Positions 18,338-27,810 of a stretch of 64,000 bases of DNA are shown piece by piece. Each line of letters begins with the position of its first letter. The stretch's first letter is position 1. The translations under genes and the position numbers were made by a program. Under the pieces are notes generated by a model. It was not told the origin of the DNA and searched no databases. It was given only the letters and a program-made list of their open reading frames with translations. Source of the DNA: Colwellia polaris (GTDB lineage: Bacteria > Pseudomonadota > Gammaproteobacteria > Enterobacterales > Alteromonadaceae); assembly GCF_002104515.1 (NCBI RefSeq), contig NZ_NBOE01000001.1, positions 558,001-622,000 on the forward strand, given 5' to 3'.

Positions 18338-19495
18338 ATGAGCGAGAAAAAAATTGCCACTACCGCAGTTCGCGCTGGTATAAATAGCGACCAACATCAT
18401 GGTGCTGTTATTCCTGCGATTCATCTTTCAAGTACCTATGCACTGAAGGGCTTTAATGAAAAAGGGCAATTTGATTACTCGCGAACGGGTAACCCAACAC
18501 GAGCCACTTTTGCCAGTGCTATTGCTGAATTAGAGCAGGGCGCTGTTGGTATAGTTACCAGTACGGGCATGTCAGCTGTTCATCTTATTTGCCAATTATT
18601 AAATACTGATGACACCATTGTTATACCCCACGACTGTTATGGTGGAAGTTTTCGACTATTTACCTATCTTGCTAAACGTGGCCAGTTTAACTTAATAGTG
18701 GTTGATCAAAATGATCAAACTGCCTTAAGCAATGCATTGGCGAAAAAGCCAAAATTAGTATTGCTAGAGTCTCCAAGTAATCCACTGTTACGCATAGTTG
18801 ATATTGCCGCGATAACAGAACAAGCTCATCAAGTAGGAGCGCTCGTTGCTGTTGATAACACCTTTTTGTCACCCGCTTTACAGCAACCTTTATTATTAGG
18901 TGCCGATATAGTTTTTCATTCCACCACGAAATATATAAATGGTCATAGTGATGTGGTTGGCGGTGTTTTAGTGGCTAAAGACCAAGCGTTAGGCGAGGAG
19001 CTTGCATGGTGGGCAAACTGTATTGGCATTACGGGTTCAGCGTTTGACAGTTATTTAGCCTTACGTGGTTTGAAAACCTTACCGCTGCGTATGAAGCAAC
19101 ATCAAATTAACGCGAATGCGGTCGCTAAATTTTTACAACAGCATGCAGCGGTTGAACAGGTGTACTTTCCTGGCTTAAGCGATCATCCACAACATGAACT
19201 TGCCAAAAAACAACAATATGATTTTGGTGCAATGATGAGTTTTGAACTTAAAGGTGGTGTTGAAGCGGTTAAAGTATTGTTCGATAAGTTAAAGTTTTTC
19301 ACACTTGCACAATCGCTAGGTGGTGTTGAAAGTTTAATAAGTCACCCTTCTACCATGACTCATGCCGGAATGGATATTGAATCACAACTAGCGGCGGGCA
19401 TTACTCAGTCATTAGTGCGAATTTCTGTTGGTATTGAAGATATTGACGATATGATTGCTGATCTTTCTCAAGCACTTGATGCAAGCCAGGCCTAA
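18338..19495 (+). CDS. metB: MetB, cystathionine gamma-synthase
   Basis: PLP enzyme that condenses O-succinylhomoserine (or O-acetylhomoserine) with cysteine to cystathionine. 385 residues, as in E. coli (386). Conserved pieces are YSRTGNPTR, the PLP lysine in FHSTTKYINGHSDVVGG (Lys198) and the C-terminal LAQSLGGVESLISHPSTMTH and RISVGIEDIDD segments. Related Cys/Met-metabolism enzymes look alike, but the setting next to metJ and metL supports MetB. GGAG lies about 11 bases before the ATG. metL follows after 111 bp, probably in the same operon. Confidence 0.93.
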   Translation: MSEKKIATTAVRAGINSDQHHGAVIPAIHLSSTYALKGFNEKGQFDYSRTGNPTRATFASAIAELEQGAVGIVTSTGMSAVHLICQLLNTDDTIVIPHDCYGGSFRLFTYLAKRGQFNLIVVDQNDQTALSNALAKKPKLVLLESPSNPLLRIVDIAAITEQAHQVGALVAVDNTFLSPALQQPLLLGADIVFHSTTKYINGHSDVVGGVLVAKDQALGEELAWWANCIGITGSAFDSYLALRGLKTLPLRMKQHQINANAVAKFLQQHAAVEQVYFPGLSDHPQHELAKKQQYDFGAMMSFELKGGVEAVKVLFDKLKFFTLAQSLGGVESLISHPSTMTHAGMDIESQLAAGITQSLVRISVGIEDIDDMIADLSQALDASQA

Positions 19496-19606
19496 ATTCG
19501 TTCTGAAAAGTTGGCCATGGCATTTTTATGAATGGCCAATTTTAAGTGTATAAAAAGTAAAACTTAAATCTGGTATGACAATCTCAGTCAAACCTGTGGT
19601 AAAAAA

Positions 19607-22111
19607 ATGATAGACTCAAATGTAGCGGTAAAGCCAAGTTCGACAAACAATAAGTTAGCAAAAGTTGCCTGTAATGTGCATAAATTTGGTGGCAGTAGCT
19701 TAGCCACTAGTGCGTGTATTGGACGTGTTGTTGATATTATTCGTCAGCATTGCCAAATAAACGATATTATTGTGGTATCTGCTAATGGCAGTACTACCGA
19801 TGCCTTATTTAATATCTATCAACGCGCACTGGCATTAAAAGAAGCTAGCTCACTTAATAAAGAAAACAGCATAAGTAATGAGCTAATTACTCTCAAAGAA
19901 GCTTTACTAGCAGCGCTTAGCGATTTAAATACCATGCAAGCCTCGCTCATTAATGAATTGTTAAACCCAACGAGCGCCGCCAGACTGAACAATTTATTAA
20001 CGAATGAAATTGCAACGAGTGCACAACATTTGCAAGAGGATCCCCAAGGTTATCAAAACGATTTATTAGCCTTTGGTGAAGTATGGTCAGCACGTTTGTT
20101 ATCAGCAGTATTAAGTGAAAGCGTTTGCCCAAGCTATATGCTAGATGCAAGAGACTTTCTGTTAATTAATAATGAAAAAAATAGCACAGTTGACTACAAC
20201 GCAAGCCAAGTTGCATTCTCTGACCTTAGACAGCCAAATCAATTAGTTATAGTGACTGGTTACATAGCGCGTAATCAAGAACAGCAAACCTGTACATTAG
20301 GCCGAAATGGCAGTGACTACTCTGCCACCATTATGGCGGCACTTTCACAAGCACGTAATGTAACGCTATGGACCGATGTTGATGGCATTTATAGTGCTGA
20401 TCCGCGCATTGTACCTTCAGCGCGAAAGTTACATCGTTTACCTAACGCTGTGGCTAACGAACTAGGACGCTTGGGTAATCCAGTTTTACATGCAAAAACC
20501 TTACAACCTTTAACTAATCATAATACCCATTTACATGTTGCAAGCAGTTTCGCACCTGACGTCAGCGGTACTGAAATTGGTAAGTTTGGTGAAATAGCAA
20601 AACAAGAGCTGTCAGTTACCAGCTTAAATGATTTAATTTTAGCTAAGTCTTCTAGCTTTTTAGCTAAATCAGGCGAGTTAGCCGTTAGCGAATTTTCGCC
20701 GATTTGCTATAACCTAGACGAAGGCTACATAGTCGTTACTCAAGCTCAACAAAAGTCGGTTAGTCAATGGCTAGCAAGCCACGATACAGAGGTTACTTTC
20801 AAGCCAGTGGCAATTATTGCGATTGTAGGTCATAGCGTGGCAAAACAGGGCGATATGCGTGCTAGATTTAAACGCGCGCTTAAACATCAACCTACATTGC
20901 ACTTTTTACATTCTTTTAATGAGCACAGTTATATTGCGATATTACCTGAACTTTGCTCAAGTGAAATACTTAATAATGTGCACGCAGATATGACAAAAGA
21001 TGCTAAAAACATTGCATTAGTTGTGGCGGGTTTAGGTAATATTGGTGAACGTTTTTTAACTATGTTGCCAAAGCAAATAGCCCGAGTTTCAGGGTTAGAA
21101 AACGTTCATTTAGTTGGCTTGGTAGGTGCGAGTAAAGCACTAATAAATACTGATGGTATTGATGTAGCTAATGCATTGAAGCTTTATCAAGAGCAAGCTC
21201 AAGCCTATGATAGTAAACAACTCTTGGCATGGTTAACTAGCCATCCGTACGATGAATTAGTTATTGTTGATATTACACCTAGTGAAGTATTTAGTCAGTT
21301 ATATCATGAGTTCTTTGCTCGTGGCATACATGTCATTGGCGCTAACAAGTGGGCCGCTTCGTCAAGTACTGAAAACTATCAACAATTGCTTTCAACAGCA
21401 GCAAAAAATAATAGTATTTGGCTTGGCAATACTACCGTAGGTGCGGGTTTACCGATTAACTCTACGATTAAAGAACTATTAAATAGTGGCGATAAAATTT
21501 CAGAAATTTCAGGTATATTCTCTGGCACATTATCGTGGTTATTTCAGTATTACGACGGTGTTAAGCCTTTTTCAGCATTGCTATCTAATGCTTTATCGCA
21601 AGGCATTACAGAGCCAGATCCAAGAGAAGATTTATCAGGCAGAGATGTACAGCGAAAGTTATTAATACTCGCGCGTGCTGCTGGCTTTGAACTGTCATTA
21701 TCAGATATTAACTGCCAAAGTTTAGTTCCTGAGCCGTTACGTAATATTTCTTTAACAGAGTTTCTAGAGCGAACGTCAGAGCTCGACGAAATGTTTTTAT
21801 CACGCTTAAAGCAGGCACAAGATAAAGCTTGCGTGATACGTTATGTTGCTAGGTTTACTTACGACAATGAAAAAATTGTGGCGAAAGTAAGTTTGGAAGA
21901 GTTGAGTGAAAAAGATGCTTTTGCACAATTAACCCCGTGCGATAACGTATTTCAACTTAAAAGCGAATGGTATCAGGAAAATGCCTTGATTATTCGAGGC
22001 CCAGGCGCAGGGCGAGATGTAACGGCTGGCGGTATTCATGCCGACTTGGTCACCATTTGTCAGCGCTTAAATCATCGTTATCAGCAAGTAAAAATTAAAG
22101 GCATAAATTAA
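19607..22111 (+). CDS. metL: MetL, bifunctional aspartokinase / homoserine dehydrogenase II
   Basis: 834 residues (E. coli MetL 810). The kinase begins at VHKFGGSSLATSACIGRVV (about 27-45) and contains GRNGSDYSATIMA and TDVDGIYSADPR. The homoserine dehydrogenase half starts at about residue 465 with the Rossmann IALVVAGLGNIGERFL, followed by IGANKWAAS and the catalytic FSGTLSWLFQ and EPDPREDLSGRDVQRKL motifs. MetL rather than ThrA is inferred from the place after metB under met boxes; the middle regulatory part is short and divergent. A 13-bp tandem duplication covers the stop codon. Confidence 0.93.
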   Translation: MIDSNVAVKPSSTNNKLAKVACNVHKFGGSSLATSACIGRVVDIIRQHCQINDIIVVSANGSTTDALFNIYQRALALKEASSLNKENSISNELITLKEALLAALSDLNTMQASLINELLNPTSAARLNNLLTNEIATSAQHLQEDPQGYQNDLLAFGEVWSARLLSAVLSESVCPSYMLDARDFLLINNEKNSTVDYNASQVAFSDLRQPNQLVIVTGYIARNQEQQTCTLGRNGSDYSATIMAALSQARNVTLWTDVDGIYSADPRIVPSARKLHRLPNAVANELGRLGNPVLHAKTLQPLTNHNTHLHVASSFAPDVSGTEIGKFGEIAKQELSVTSLNDLILAKSSSFLAKSGELAVSEFSPICYNLDEGYIVVTQAQQKSVSQWLASHDTEVTFKPVAIIAIVGHSVAKQGDMRARFKRALKHQPTLHFLHSFNEHSYIAILPELCSSEILNNVHADMTKDAKNIALVVAGLGNIGERFLTMLPKQIARVSGLENVHLVGLVGASKALINTDGIDVANALKLYQEQAQAYDSKQLLAWLTSHPYDELVIVDITPSEVFSQLYHEFFARGIHVIGANKWAASSSTENYQQLLSTAAKNNSIWLGNTTVGAGLPINSTIKELLNSGDKISEISGIFSGTLSWLFQYYDGVKPFSALLSNALSQGITEPDPREDLSGRDVQRKLLILARAAGFELSLSDINCQSLVPEPLRNISLTEFLERTSELDEMFLSRLKQAQDKACVIRYVARFTYDNEKIVAKVSLEELSEKDAFAQLTPCDNVFQLKSEWYQENALIIRGPGAGRDVTAGGIHADLVTICQRLNHRYQQVKIKGIN

Positions 22112-22121
22112 AGGCATAAAT
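22096..22121 (+). repeat. 13-bp tandem duplication over the metL stop codon
   Basis: TAAAGGCATAAAT occurs twice in tandem; the stop TAA of metL falls at the junction (22109-22111). Confidence 0.8.
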
Positions 22122-22207
22122 TAATAGCAAAAATTTAGTGTTTAAATTATTCCGAGTAAATGAATGTACTGAAATGGGTGTGTAAATACGGAATAAATGT
22201 CGAGTAA

Positions 22208-22247
22208 TAAAAAAGTGTAGCTGGGCTTTTACCCATCTACACTTTTT
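22208..22247. terminator. Bidirectional terminator between metL and the TorF-type gene
   Basis: AAAAAAGTGTAG pairs with CTACACTTTTTT, with an inner TGGG/CCCA stem. Long A and T runs flank it on the two strands. Confidence 0.9.
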
Positions 22248-22253
22248 TGGTTG

Positions 22254-22277
22254 TTAAACTCTTAAACTCTTAAACTC
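22254..22277 (+). repeat. Three tandem 8-bp repeats near the stop of the TorF-type gene
   Basis: TTAAACTC three times in tandem, 15 bp beyond the end of the minus-strand gene. Confidence 0.75.
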
Positions 22278-22292
22278 ACAAGCGAGTAGTGT

Positions 22293-22937
22293 TTAGAAAG
22301 ATTTACCGATACTAAATACTAAGTTTTCATCGCTTGTAGTGCCAGCGAGTTCTTTTGAGTTAGATACTACAGCAACACCAACATCAAAACCTGAAACTTC
22401 AGTACCGTAACCTACTTCAAAGTAATCGCCGTCAAAGTCTTTACCCCAAGTACCGTATGTAGCATAAAAACCTTCATGTTCAACAGTGGCAGATAAGAAG
22501 TCATAATCTTGGTCTGGACCTGCTTCAACTTCCCACTCACCAACATTATAAGAAACAGAGAACATACCGTAGCTTAAGCCTAAGTTAACTTCATTATAAG
22601 AGGTGTCAAAATCACCGGTATATTGGTAAGTTGTAAAACCAAGGCTATAACCTAAACCATTGTCTAATTCGCCACCGTAGCCGCCGTAAAGATCAATTTC
22701 TAGGCCTTCTTGAACATCTGCAGCCCAGGCACCTACGTAAAAACCACTATTTTCATAATCTACACCAGCACTTGCAGAGGCTGTATCTGTTTGTACAATA
22801 CCACGGAAAATATATTGTGATACTACACCAACATTAGCACTTAAGCCTTCAACTTCAAGCGCTGATACTGAAGTAGAAGCCAATGCTGAAGTTGCTAGTA
22901 TTATAGAGGTCGAAAGAGAGATTATTGATTTTTTCAT
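22293..22937 (-). CDS. TorF family putative outer-membrane porin
   Basis: 214 residues with a signal peptide (MKKSIISLSTSIILATSALA, cleavage probably before LEVEG). The mature part is rich in Gly/Tyr/Asp with alternating beta-strand pattern, VVSQYIFRGIVQTDTASAS near its start, and a terminal Phe (NLVFSIGKSF), the usual signature of an outer-membrane barrel. SQYIFRG...S..... is characteristic of the TIGR02001/TorF family found in Alteromonadales and relatives. Substrate unknown. It is a monocistronic gene with terminator at 22208. Confidence 0.85.
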   Translation of the reverse strand: MKKSIISLSTSIILATSALASTSVSALEVEGLSANVGVVSQYIFRGIVQTDTASASAGVDYENSGFYVGAWAADVQEGLEIDLYGGYGGELDNGLGYSLGFTTYQYTGDFDTSYNEVNLGLSYGMFSVSYNVGEWEVEAGPDQDYDFLSATVEHEGFYATYGTWGKDFDGDYFEVGYGTEVSGFDVGVAVVSNSKELAGTTSDENLVFSIGKSF

Positions 22938-23302
22938 GTTTTAGTCCACTAAGTTTTTATAATTGTTATAACTATTGCAAAGACAGTGCCTGAGTGTTTA
23001 TTTTTATTACAAGTCTTTATTTATCAGTCGGTTAAGGTTGTTTTTCTAGCGCTTAAATTTATCTTTAAGTAAGCGGTTGTACTGAATTGGTGCAATTAAA
23101 ATGTCTTGTGTACAAAAAAAGTGCATTAGATATTAGAAACAACAATTTTTAAGCGCTAATATATTGGCATTGAACAAGCGCTTGAAATACAAATGGTGAT
23201 TTGTTTAAAGGAATACAGTTATATCGACTTTTGTGGCTGATCTAAGTCGCAAATTTTCTACATTTAAGTTAAAGTAGCGCAAATTTTGTCAAGGTAATTA
23301 CT
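22938..23302. other. Divergent promoter region, TorF-type gene and rpe
   Basis: 365 bp, AT-rich, no reading frame and no repeat that I can recognise. It should hold promoters for both divergent genes. Confidence 0.5.
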
Positions 23303-23974
23303 ATGTCTGATTTTCTTATTGCTCCATCGATCTTATCGGCTGACTTTGCTCGTTTAGGTGAAGATGTTGTCAACGTACTTAACGCTGGCGCTGATGTTAT
23401 CCATTTTGATGTTATGGACAATCACTTTGTGCCAAACCTTACCTTTGGTTCAATGATCTGTAAGTCATTAAGAGACTACGGCATAACGGCGCCTATTGAT
23501 GTGCACTTAATGGTAAAGCCTGTTGATAGCTTAATCCCAGACTTTGCTAAAGCAGGGGCCGATATTATTACGTTTCACCCTGAAGCTAGTGATCATATCG
23601 ACAGAACCTTGCAGCTAATTAAAGACCATGGTTGTAAAGCTGGCTTAGTATTAAACCCAGCCACACCGTTACATGTTTTAGATTTTGTTATGGATAAACT
23701 CGACGTTATTTTATTAATGTCAGTTAACCCAGGTTTTGGTGGCCAGTCGTTTATTCCTACTACTTTAGACAAATTACGTTTGGTACGTGAAAAAATAGAT
23801 GCCAGTGGTTTCGACATTCGTTTGCAAGTAGACGGCGGCGTTAAAGCCGATAATATTGCTGATATTGCCAAAGCAGGCGCCGACATGTTTGTGGCCGGTT
23901 CAGCGATATTTTCAAAGCCAGATTATAAAGTCGCCATTGATGAAATGCGTGCAGAACTAAATACTGTAAAATAA
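23303..23974 (+). CDS. rpe: Ribulose-phosphate 3-epimerase
   Basis: Interconverts ribulose-5-phosphate and xylulose-5-phosphate in the pentose phosphate pathway. 223 residues, the E. coli length (225). It has the TIM-barrel metal ligands and catalytic Asp in [16 protein letters not shown] and in [11 protein letters not shown], and [23 protein letters not shown] lies before the ATG at 23303. trpS follows after 40 bp, the same pairing as in enteric dam-rpe-gph-trpS, though gph is missing here. Confidence 0.96.
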   Translation: MSDFLIAPSILSADFARLGEDVVNVLNAGADVIHFDVMDNHFVPNLTFGSMICKSLRDYGITAPIDVHLMVKPVDSLIPDFAKAGADIITFHPEASDHIDRTLQLIKDHGCKAGLVLNPATPLHVLDFVMDKLDVILLMSVNPGFGGQSFIPTTLDKLRLVREKIDASGFDIRLQVDGGVKADNIADIAKAGADMFVAGSAIFSKPDYKVAIDEMRAELNTVK

Positions 23975-24014
23975 TTAATAGATTAAATAATAAAGAAAAC
24001 TTCAAGGATAAAAA

Positions 24015-25019
24015 ATGAGTAAACCTATTGTATTAAGCGGCTGCCAGCCATCAGGCGAGTTAACTATTGGTAATTATCTCGGCGCGTTAAAGCAATGGGT
24101 AAGCATGCAAGATAGCCATGAATGTTATTATATGTTGGTTGATCAACATGCCATAACGGTTCGCCCTGACCCAGAAGCATTGCGCAAAGCAACCTTAGAT
24201 GGCTTAGCATTATACTTAGCCTGTGGTGTTGACCCAGAAAAAAGTACCATCTTTATTCAATCTCATGTGCCAGAGCACGCACAATTGAGCTGGGTATTAA
24301 ATTGCTACACTCAAATGGGTGAGCTTAATCGCATGACCCAATATAAAGATAAGTCATCTAAATCTGAAGCTAACATGAACTCTGGTTTATTTACCTATCC
24401 GGTATTAATGGCAGCTGATATTTTGTTATATGGCGCTAATCAAGTCCCTGTTGGCGATGATCAAAAGCAACATTTAGAGTTAGCCCGTGACATTGCAACA
24501 CGCTTTAACAATTTACATGGTGAAACCTTTAAAGTACCAGAGCCTTATATTCCTGAGTTTGGTGCGCGTGTAATGAGCTTGTTAGAGCCGACTAAAAAAA
24601 TGTCTAAATCTGATACTAATCCGGGTAATTTTATCGGTTTATTAGAAGATACTAAAAAAATAACCAAGAAAATTAAACGTGCAGTAACTGACTCAGACGA
24701 ACAAGCCAATATCTATTTTGATATTGCTGAAAAGCCAGGCGTGTCTAACTTATTGTCTTTATTGTCTTGTACCACAGGCAAAACCGTTGAAGAACTTGTT
24801 CCTGAATATGAAGATAAAATGTATGGTCACTTAAAAGGTGATGTTGCAGAAGCCGTTGTCGCTTTACTTGCGCCCATTCAAGAGCGTTATCACCAGTTCC
24901 GTAATGACCAAGCATATTTAGATGAAGTTATGCGCAAAGGTGCAGAGAAAGCTTCTGCTCGTGCTAGCAAGTTACTGGCTGAGGTTTATCAAGCGGTTGG
25001 TTTTATCGCTAAACCATAA
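24015..25019 (+). CDS. trpS: Tryptophanyl-tRNA synthetase
   Basis: Class I aminoacyl-tRNA synthetase, 334 residues as in E. coli. The HIGH-like motif is in [20 protein letters not shown] and the KMSKS loop is [11 protein letters not shown] (about residues 194-203). AAGGA lies upstream of the ATG. Co-transcribed with rpe (40-bp gap). An 11-bp repeat in four tandem copies begins in the last codons. Confidence 0.97.
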   Translation: MSKPIVLSGCQPSGELTIGNYLGALKQWVSMQDSHECYYMLVDQHAITVRPDPEALRKATLDGLALYLACGVDPEKSTIFIQSHVPEHAQLSWVLNCYTQMGELNRMTQYKDKSSKSEANMNSGLFTYPVLMAADILLYGANQVPVGDDQKQHLELARDIATRFNNLHGETFKVPEPYIPEFGARVMSLLEPTKKMSKSDTNPGNFIGLLEDTKKITKKIKRAVTDSDEQANIYFDIAEKPGVSNLLSLLSCTTGKTVEELVPEYEDKMYGHLKGDVAEAVVALLAPIQERYHQFRNDQAYLDEVMRKGAEKASARASKLLAEVYQAVGFIAKP

Positions 25020-25053
25020 CTAAGCCATAACTAAGCCATAACTAAACCTTAAC
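25010..25053 (+). repeat. Four tandem 11-bp repeats over the trpS stop codon
   Basis: TAAACCATAAC, TAAGCCATAAC, TAAGCCATAAC, TAAACCTTAAC in direct tandem. The trpS stop lies in the first copy (25017-25019). Confidence 0.8.
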
Positions 25054-25092
25054 TCAACTTGAGTTAAATTTTAGTTATCGCCCTGAAAAATC

Positions 25093-25126
25093 TAAAAAGC
25101 CGTCGTATTTACGACGGCTTTTTTAT
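25093..25126. terminator. Bidirectional terminator between trpS and the FHA gene
   Basis: AAAAAGCCGTCGTA pairs with TACGACGGCTTTTTT around a TT turn; A-run and T-run flank it, so it serves both convergent genes. Confidence 0.9.
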
Positions 25127-25159
25127 GGGTAAAGCTCAAGTAATAGAGACTTTATTTAT

Positions 25160-26128
25160 TTACTCTTTACTGTCTTCTTTTGCGCTTTCTGTCGCCTTAT
25201 CAAAAAGCTTACTGGCGTCATTGACAAATGTTTCAACATTGCTGCTTGGTGCGAAAATAAATGCTGGCGACATAATGGTGGTATCAAACTGCGGACGCGG
25301 ATTAAAATCAGGCTGTTTACTCATTTGGATAATAAAACTGCCACCAAAGAGTAAAAGTATTAAACATGAGGCAACAACATTTCTTCTGCGTAATGTCATA
25401 TGAAAACCTACATAGCAATTTAGCCAAAATAACCCAAAAGCTAGCAACAGCGGAATAATAGTTAGCAGCCAAAGCATAGAGAAGTTACTAGAAGTATTAA
25501 AATGTACTATGTTTTCAAAAATATCACTGAGCCACATTAAATTAAAAAAGATAAAACTAATGCCCATTTGGGTCCAAAAACGTGCATCGTGTTTGGTTAA
25601 GTGCGACACCAAAGCAATGCCTGCAGGCCATAAAGCAAAACCCAATGTTAAGCCGATAGTCGGAACGAGCATTTGCGTTAAAGAAACCTCGTTAGCATTG
25701 TTTAAATTAATAATCCAACCGCCAATAAAGGCAAATAAAGTCATACTAAGTGCAAGTACTACTGGGTGACGAGCTAAATTAATTAAACTCTCGAACGGAC
25801 TAATCGCAATACTTTCAGCAACTGGGTGGCTTGGAAAAACAAATCGTACTTGGCTTTTGCCAATTGAGATTATATCGCCTGAGCTAACTTTATGCTGTAT
25901 AACGTTTTCTTTACTGCCTTCAAGAAAACTACCATTAATAGAACCTTGATCATTCACCAACCAGTGCTCACCATTAAATTGTAATTGCAGGTGCTCAGGG
26001 CAAACATGTGGGTCGCTAACAATAATGTCGTTATCGTAACCTCGACCAATTGTAATAGTGTTAGATGCAAATTTTTGGCGACTTAAAAGCTTATGACCAT
26101 GGCTGATTTCTTCAATAATTATTTCCAT
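25160..26128 (-). CDS. FHA-domain membrane protein
   Basis: 322 residues. An FHA domain occupies about 20-95 (ITIGRGYDNDIIVSDPHVCP, then INGSFLEG). The phosphothreonine-contact Arg of GR is present, but the usual Ser-x-x-His is PEHL, so the conserved Ser is lost; binding specificity may differ. Four to five membrane helices follow at about 122-140, 150-172, 185-202, 215-238 and 250-268, and a short periplasmic or cytoplasmic tail. Its start overlaps the last 10 bases of the secreted protease gene, so the two are co-translated. The domain pair is not one I can name. No kinase or phosphatase gene is near. Confidence 0.8.
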   Translation of the reverse strand: MEIIIEEISHGHKLLSRQKFASNTITIGRGYDNDIIVSDPHVCPEHLQLQFNGEHWLVNDQGSINGSFLEGSKENVIQHKVSSGDIISIGKSQVRFVFPSHPVAESIAISPFESLINLARHPVVLALSMTLFAFIGGWIINLNNANEVSLTQMLVPTIGLTLGFALWPAGIALVSHLTKHDARFWTQMGISFIFFNLMWLSDIFENIVHFNTSSNFSMLWLLTIIPLLLAFGLFWLNCYVGFHMTLRRRNVVASCLILLLFGGSFIIQMSKQPDFNPRPQFDTTIMSPAFIFAPSSNVETFVNDASKLFDKATESAKEDSKE

Positions 26129-27372
26129 GAAACCGACTCCATAAATTTAGCTAAAAAGGCAAGTGAGGTTTCTTGAGCAACACCGGCAATAGTAAAGTGG
26201 CTGAGCAATGCATATTGTTCGTGATCAATTGATATAGCGATATAAAGTACGTCATACAACTCAGGGAAGTCTTTATAAGCGCGAGTGCAAAACACGGCTT
26301 TGTTATTTATATTACTGGTTTGAGGCATAACAAGATCATGGTGACATTGATATTCTGTTACATCATCTTTACCCGCTAGGTTTCCTGGGGCAACTTGGTT
26401 AAGTTGACGTTCAAAGATATGATAAAACTTTGTGCTGCCTATTTTATCTGACTCCATATATCGGTACTCCATTTCAAGAGAGCCAGTAAAAAAGTCAGCA
26501 GAAATATAGGTGTTTTCATCTAAATCGCAATTGGCAACTGCGGCCATAATTTGCGCGTCAGCTTTATCAGAATTTGACTCACCCCAACAGCGCACAAAAG
26601 GTACGTCAATTGTCGGAATTAACCCTCGACCTAATTGTTTTAATTGCCAATCACTATTCATAATGGTGGTAATGAGTTTTTCTTGATTCTGCATAAGTTG
26701 CGCAGCCATTTGTTGCTCAATACTTGTTGGTGGGCTTTCTTGATATTGTTGATATAGCGCAAGTAATTTGTCGTGTGGAACTAAAAAACCAATTTGATTG
26801 CCCGATGTAGCCACATTAATACCAACGACTTGCGTAGCTTTATTAACGACAGGGCCGCCACTCATGCCAGAGTTAACTGAGCCCGTAAAATGAATGCGGT
26901 CGTTAAATGATTCGTTTTTTAAGCCATTGTATGTGCCAGGCACTACTATCATGCCTAAGTCATGCGGGTTACCTAAAGAGTAAAGCTCTTCACCTTTAGT
27001 GGGTGGTTGCTGTGCTATCTCAAAAAAAGCCATTTCATTAGGCACTTCACGTTGAACAATGGCGAGGTCGTTAATTACATCAACGCTTTTTAACGTCAGC
27101 TCGGCCTTGTTACCTTTATTGTCTAAATATTCAATGGTGTATTTGTGAGGATGGCGGGCAAAGCCAGAAATAACATGATAATTAGTTGCAATAAGACCGT
27201 CGCTGCTAATTTGAAAGCCTGAACCAATTGAAGATTTTTCACCACTGGCTTTGTCGATTAATCTTATTTGATAAAGCGATGGGGCCAATTGTTTAAAAAT
27301 TTCTTCGGCCTGCTCAACTGCGAAACTTAATGTGCTAAAACACATAAGTAGCAGAGCAAAAATAGATTTCAT
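26119..27372 (-). CDS. Secreted trypsin-like (S1C) serine protease with unknown C-terminal domain
   Basis: 417 residues with signal peptide MKSIFALLLMCFSTLSFA. A chymotrypsin-fold domain covers about 25-210; the triad is His66 (ATNYHVISG), Asp102 (INDLAIVQ) and Ser171 (NSGMSGGPVVN), arranged as in DegP. There is no PDZ domain. Instead residues about 230-417 form a Cys-containing domain (Cys at CWGES, NCDLDEN, YQCHHD, FCTRAY) that I do not recognise; four or more cysteines suggest disulfides in the periplasm. It overlaps the downstream FHA membrane protein gene by 10 bases, which suggests a protease/sensor pair. Confidence 0.85.
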   Translation of the reverse strand: MKSIFALLLMCFSTLSFAVEQAEEIFKQLAPSLYQIRLIDKASGEKSSIGSGFQISSDGLIATNYHVISGFARHPHKYTIEYLDNKGNKAELTLKSVDVINDLAIVQREVPNEMAFFEIAQQPPTKGEELYSLGNPHDLGMIVVPGTYNGLKNESFNDRIHFTGSVNSGMSGGPVVNKATQVVGINVATSGNQIGFLVPHDKLLALYQQYQESPPTSIEQQMAAQLMQNQEKLITTIMNSDWQLKQLGRGLIPTIDVPFVRCWGESNSDKADAQIMAAVANCDLDENTYISADFFTGSLEMEYRYMESDKIGSTKFYHIFERQLNQVAPGNLAGKDDVTEYQCHHDLVMPQTSNINNKAVFCTRAYKDFPELYDVLYIAISIDHEQYALLSHFTIAGVAQETSLAFLAKFMESVSWK

Positions 27373-27810
27373 TGAATATCCTTTTTATTATTACTTTAGG
27401 AACTGTTTGATATTTAGGCAAAGCAGTACTTGTATGGTTACCATTGTGCCAGTGTAATCAAATTTGTCATCTTTTATCCGATAAAATATCTGTTTTGTCT
27501 GTTGCGTAGCTTGGCCTGAATAATGTCATATAAAAACGTTATTGTTTATTGGCTGTGATATTACAAGCTAACTAACATATTTCCACAGTAGAAGAGTTGC
27601 TTAATAACTTGCACTAACTCATGGGTTAGTCGCCATATACATTGCAAAATATAGTGGTAGGCGCTCACAAGGATCTAACAAACTAAAATTCATAGTTTAC
27701 TGAAATTTATAACTTACTCGAATTAAAATTGAGCAATTGTATTCACATAAGCTAAATTCATTATTTAAGTCTATTATTAAAATATTGAAGTTACAGGATT
27801 TCGTCTCGTT
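27373..27810. other. Divergent promoter region, protease operon and GGDEF-EAL gene
   Basis: 438 bp, AT-rich and non-coding. I see no strong repeat or known operator. Confidence 0.5.

Noticed and set aside
18188-18424. 78-codon minus-strand frame
   Set aside because: It runs through the met boxes and into metB antisense; metJ and metB starts explain the region.
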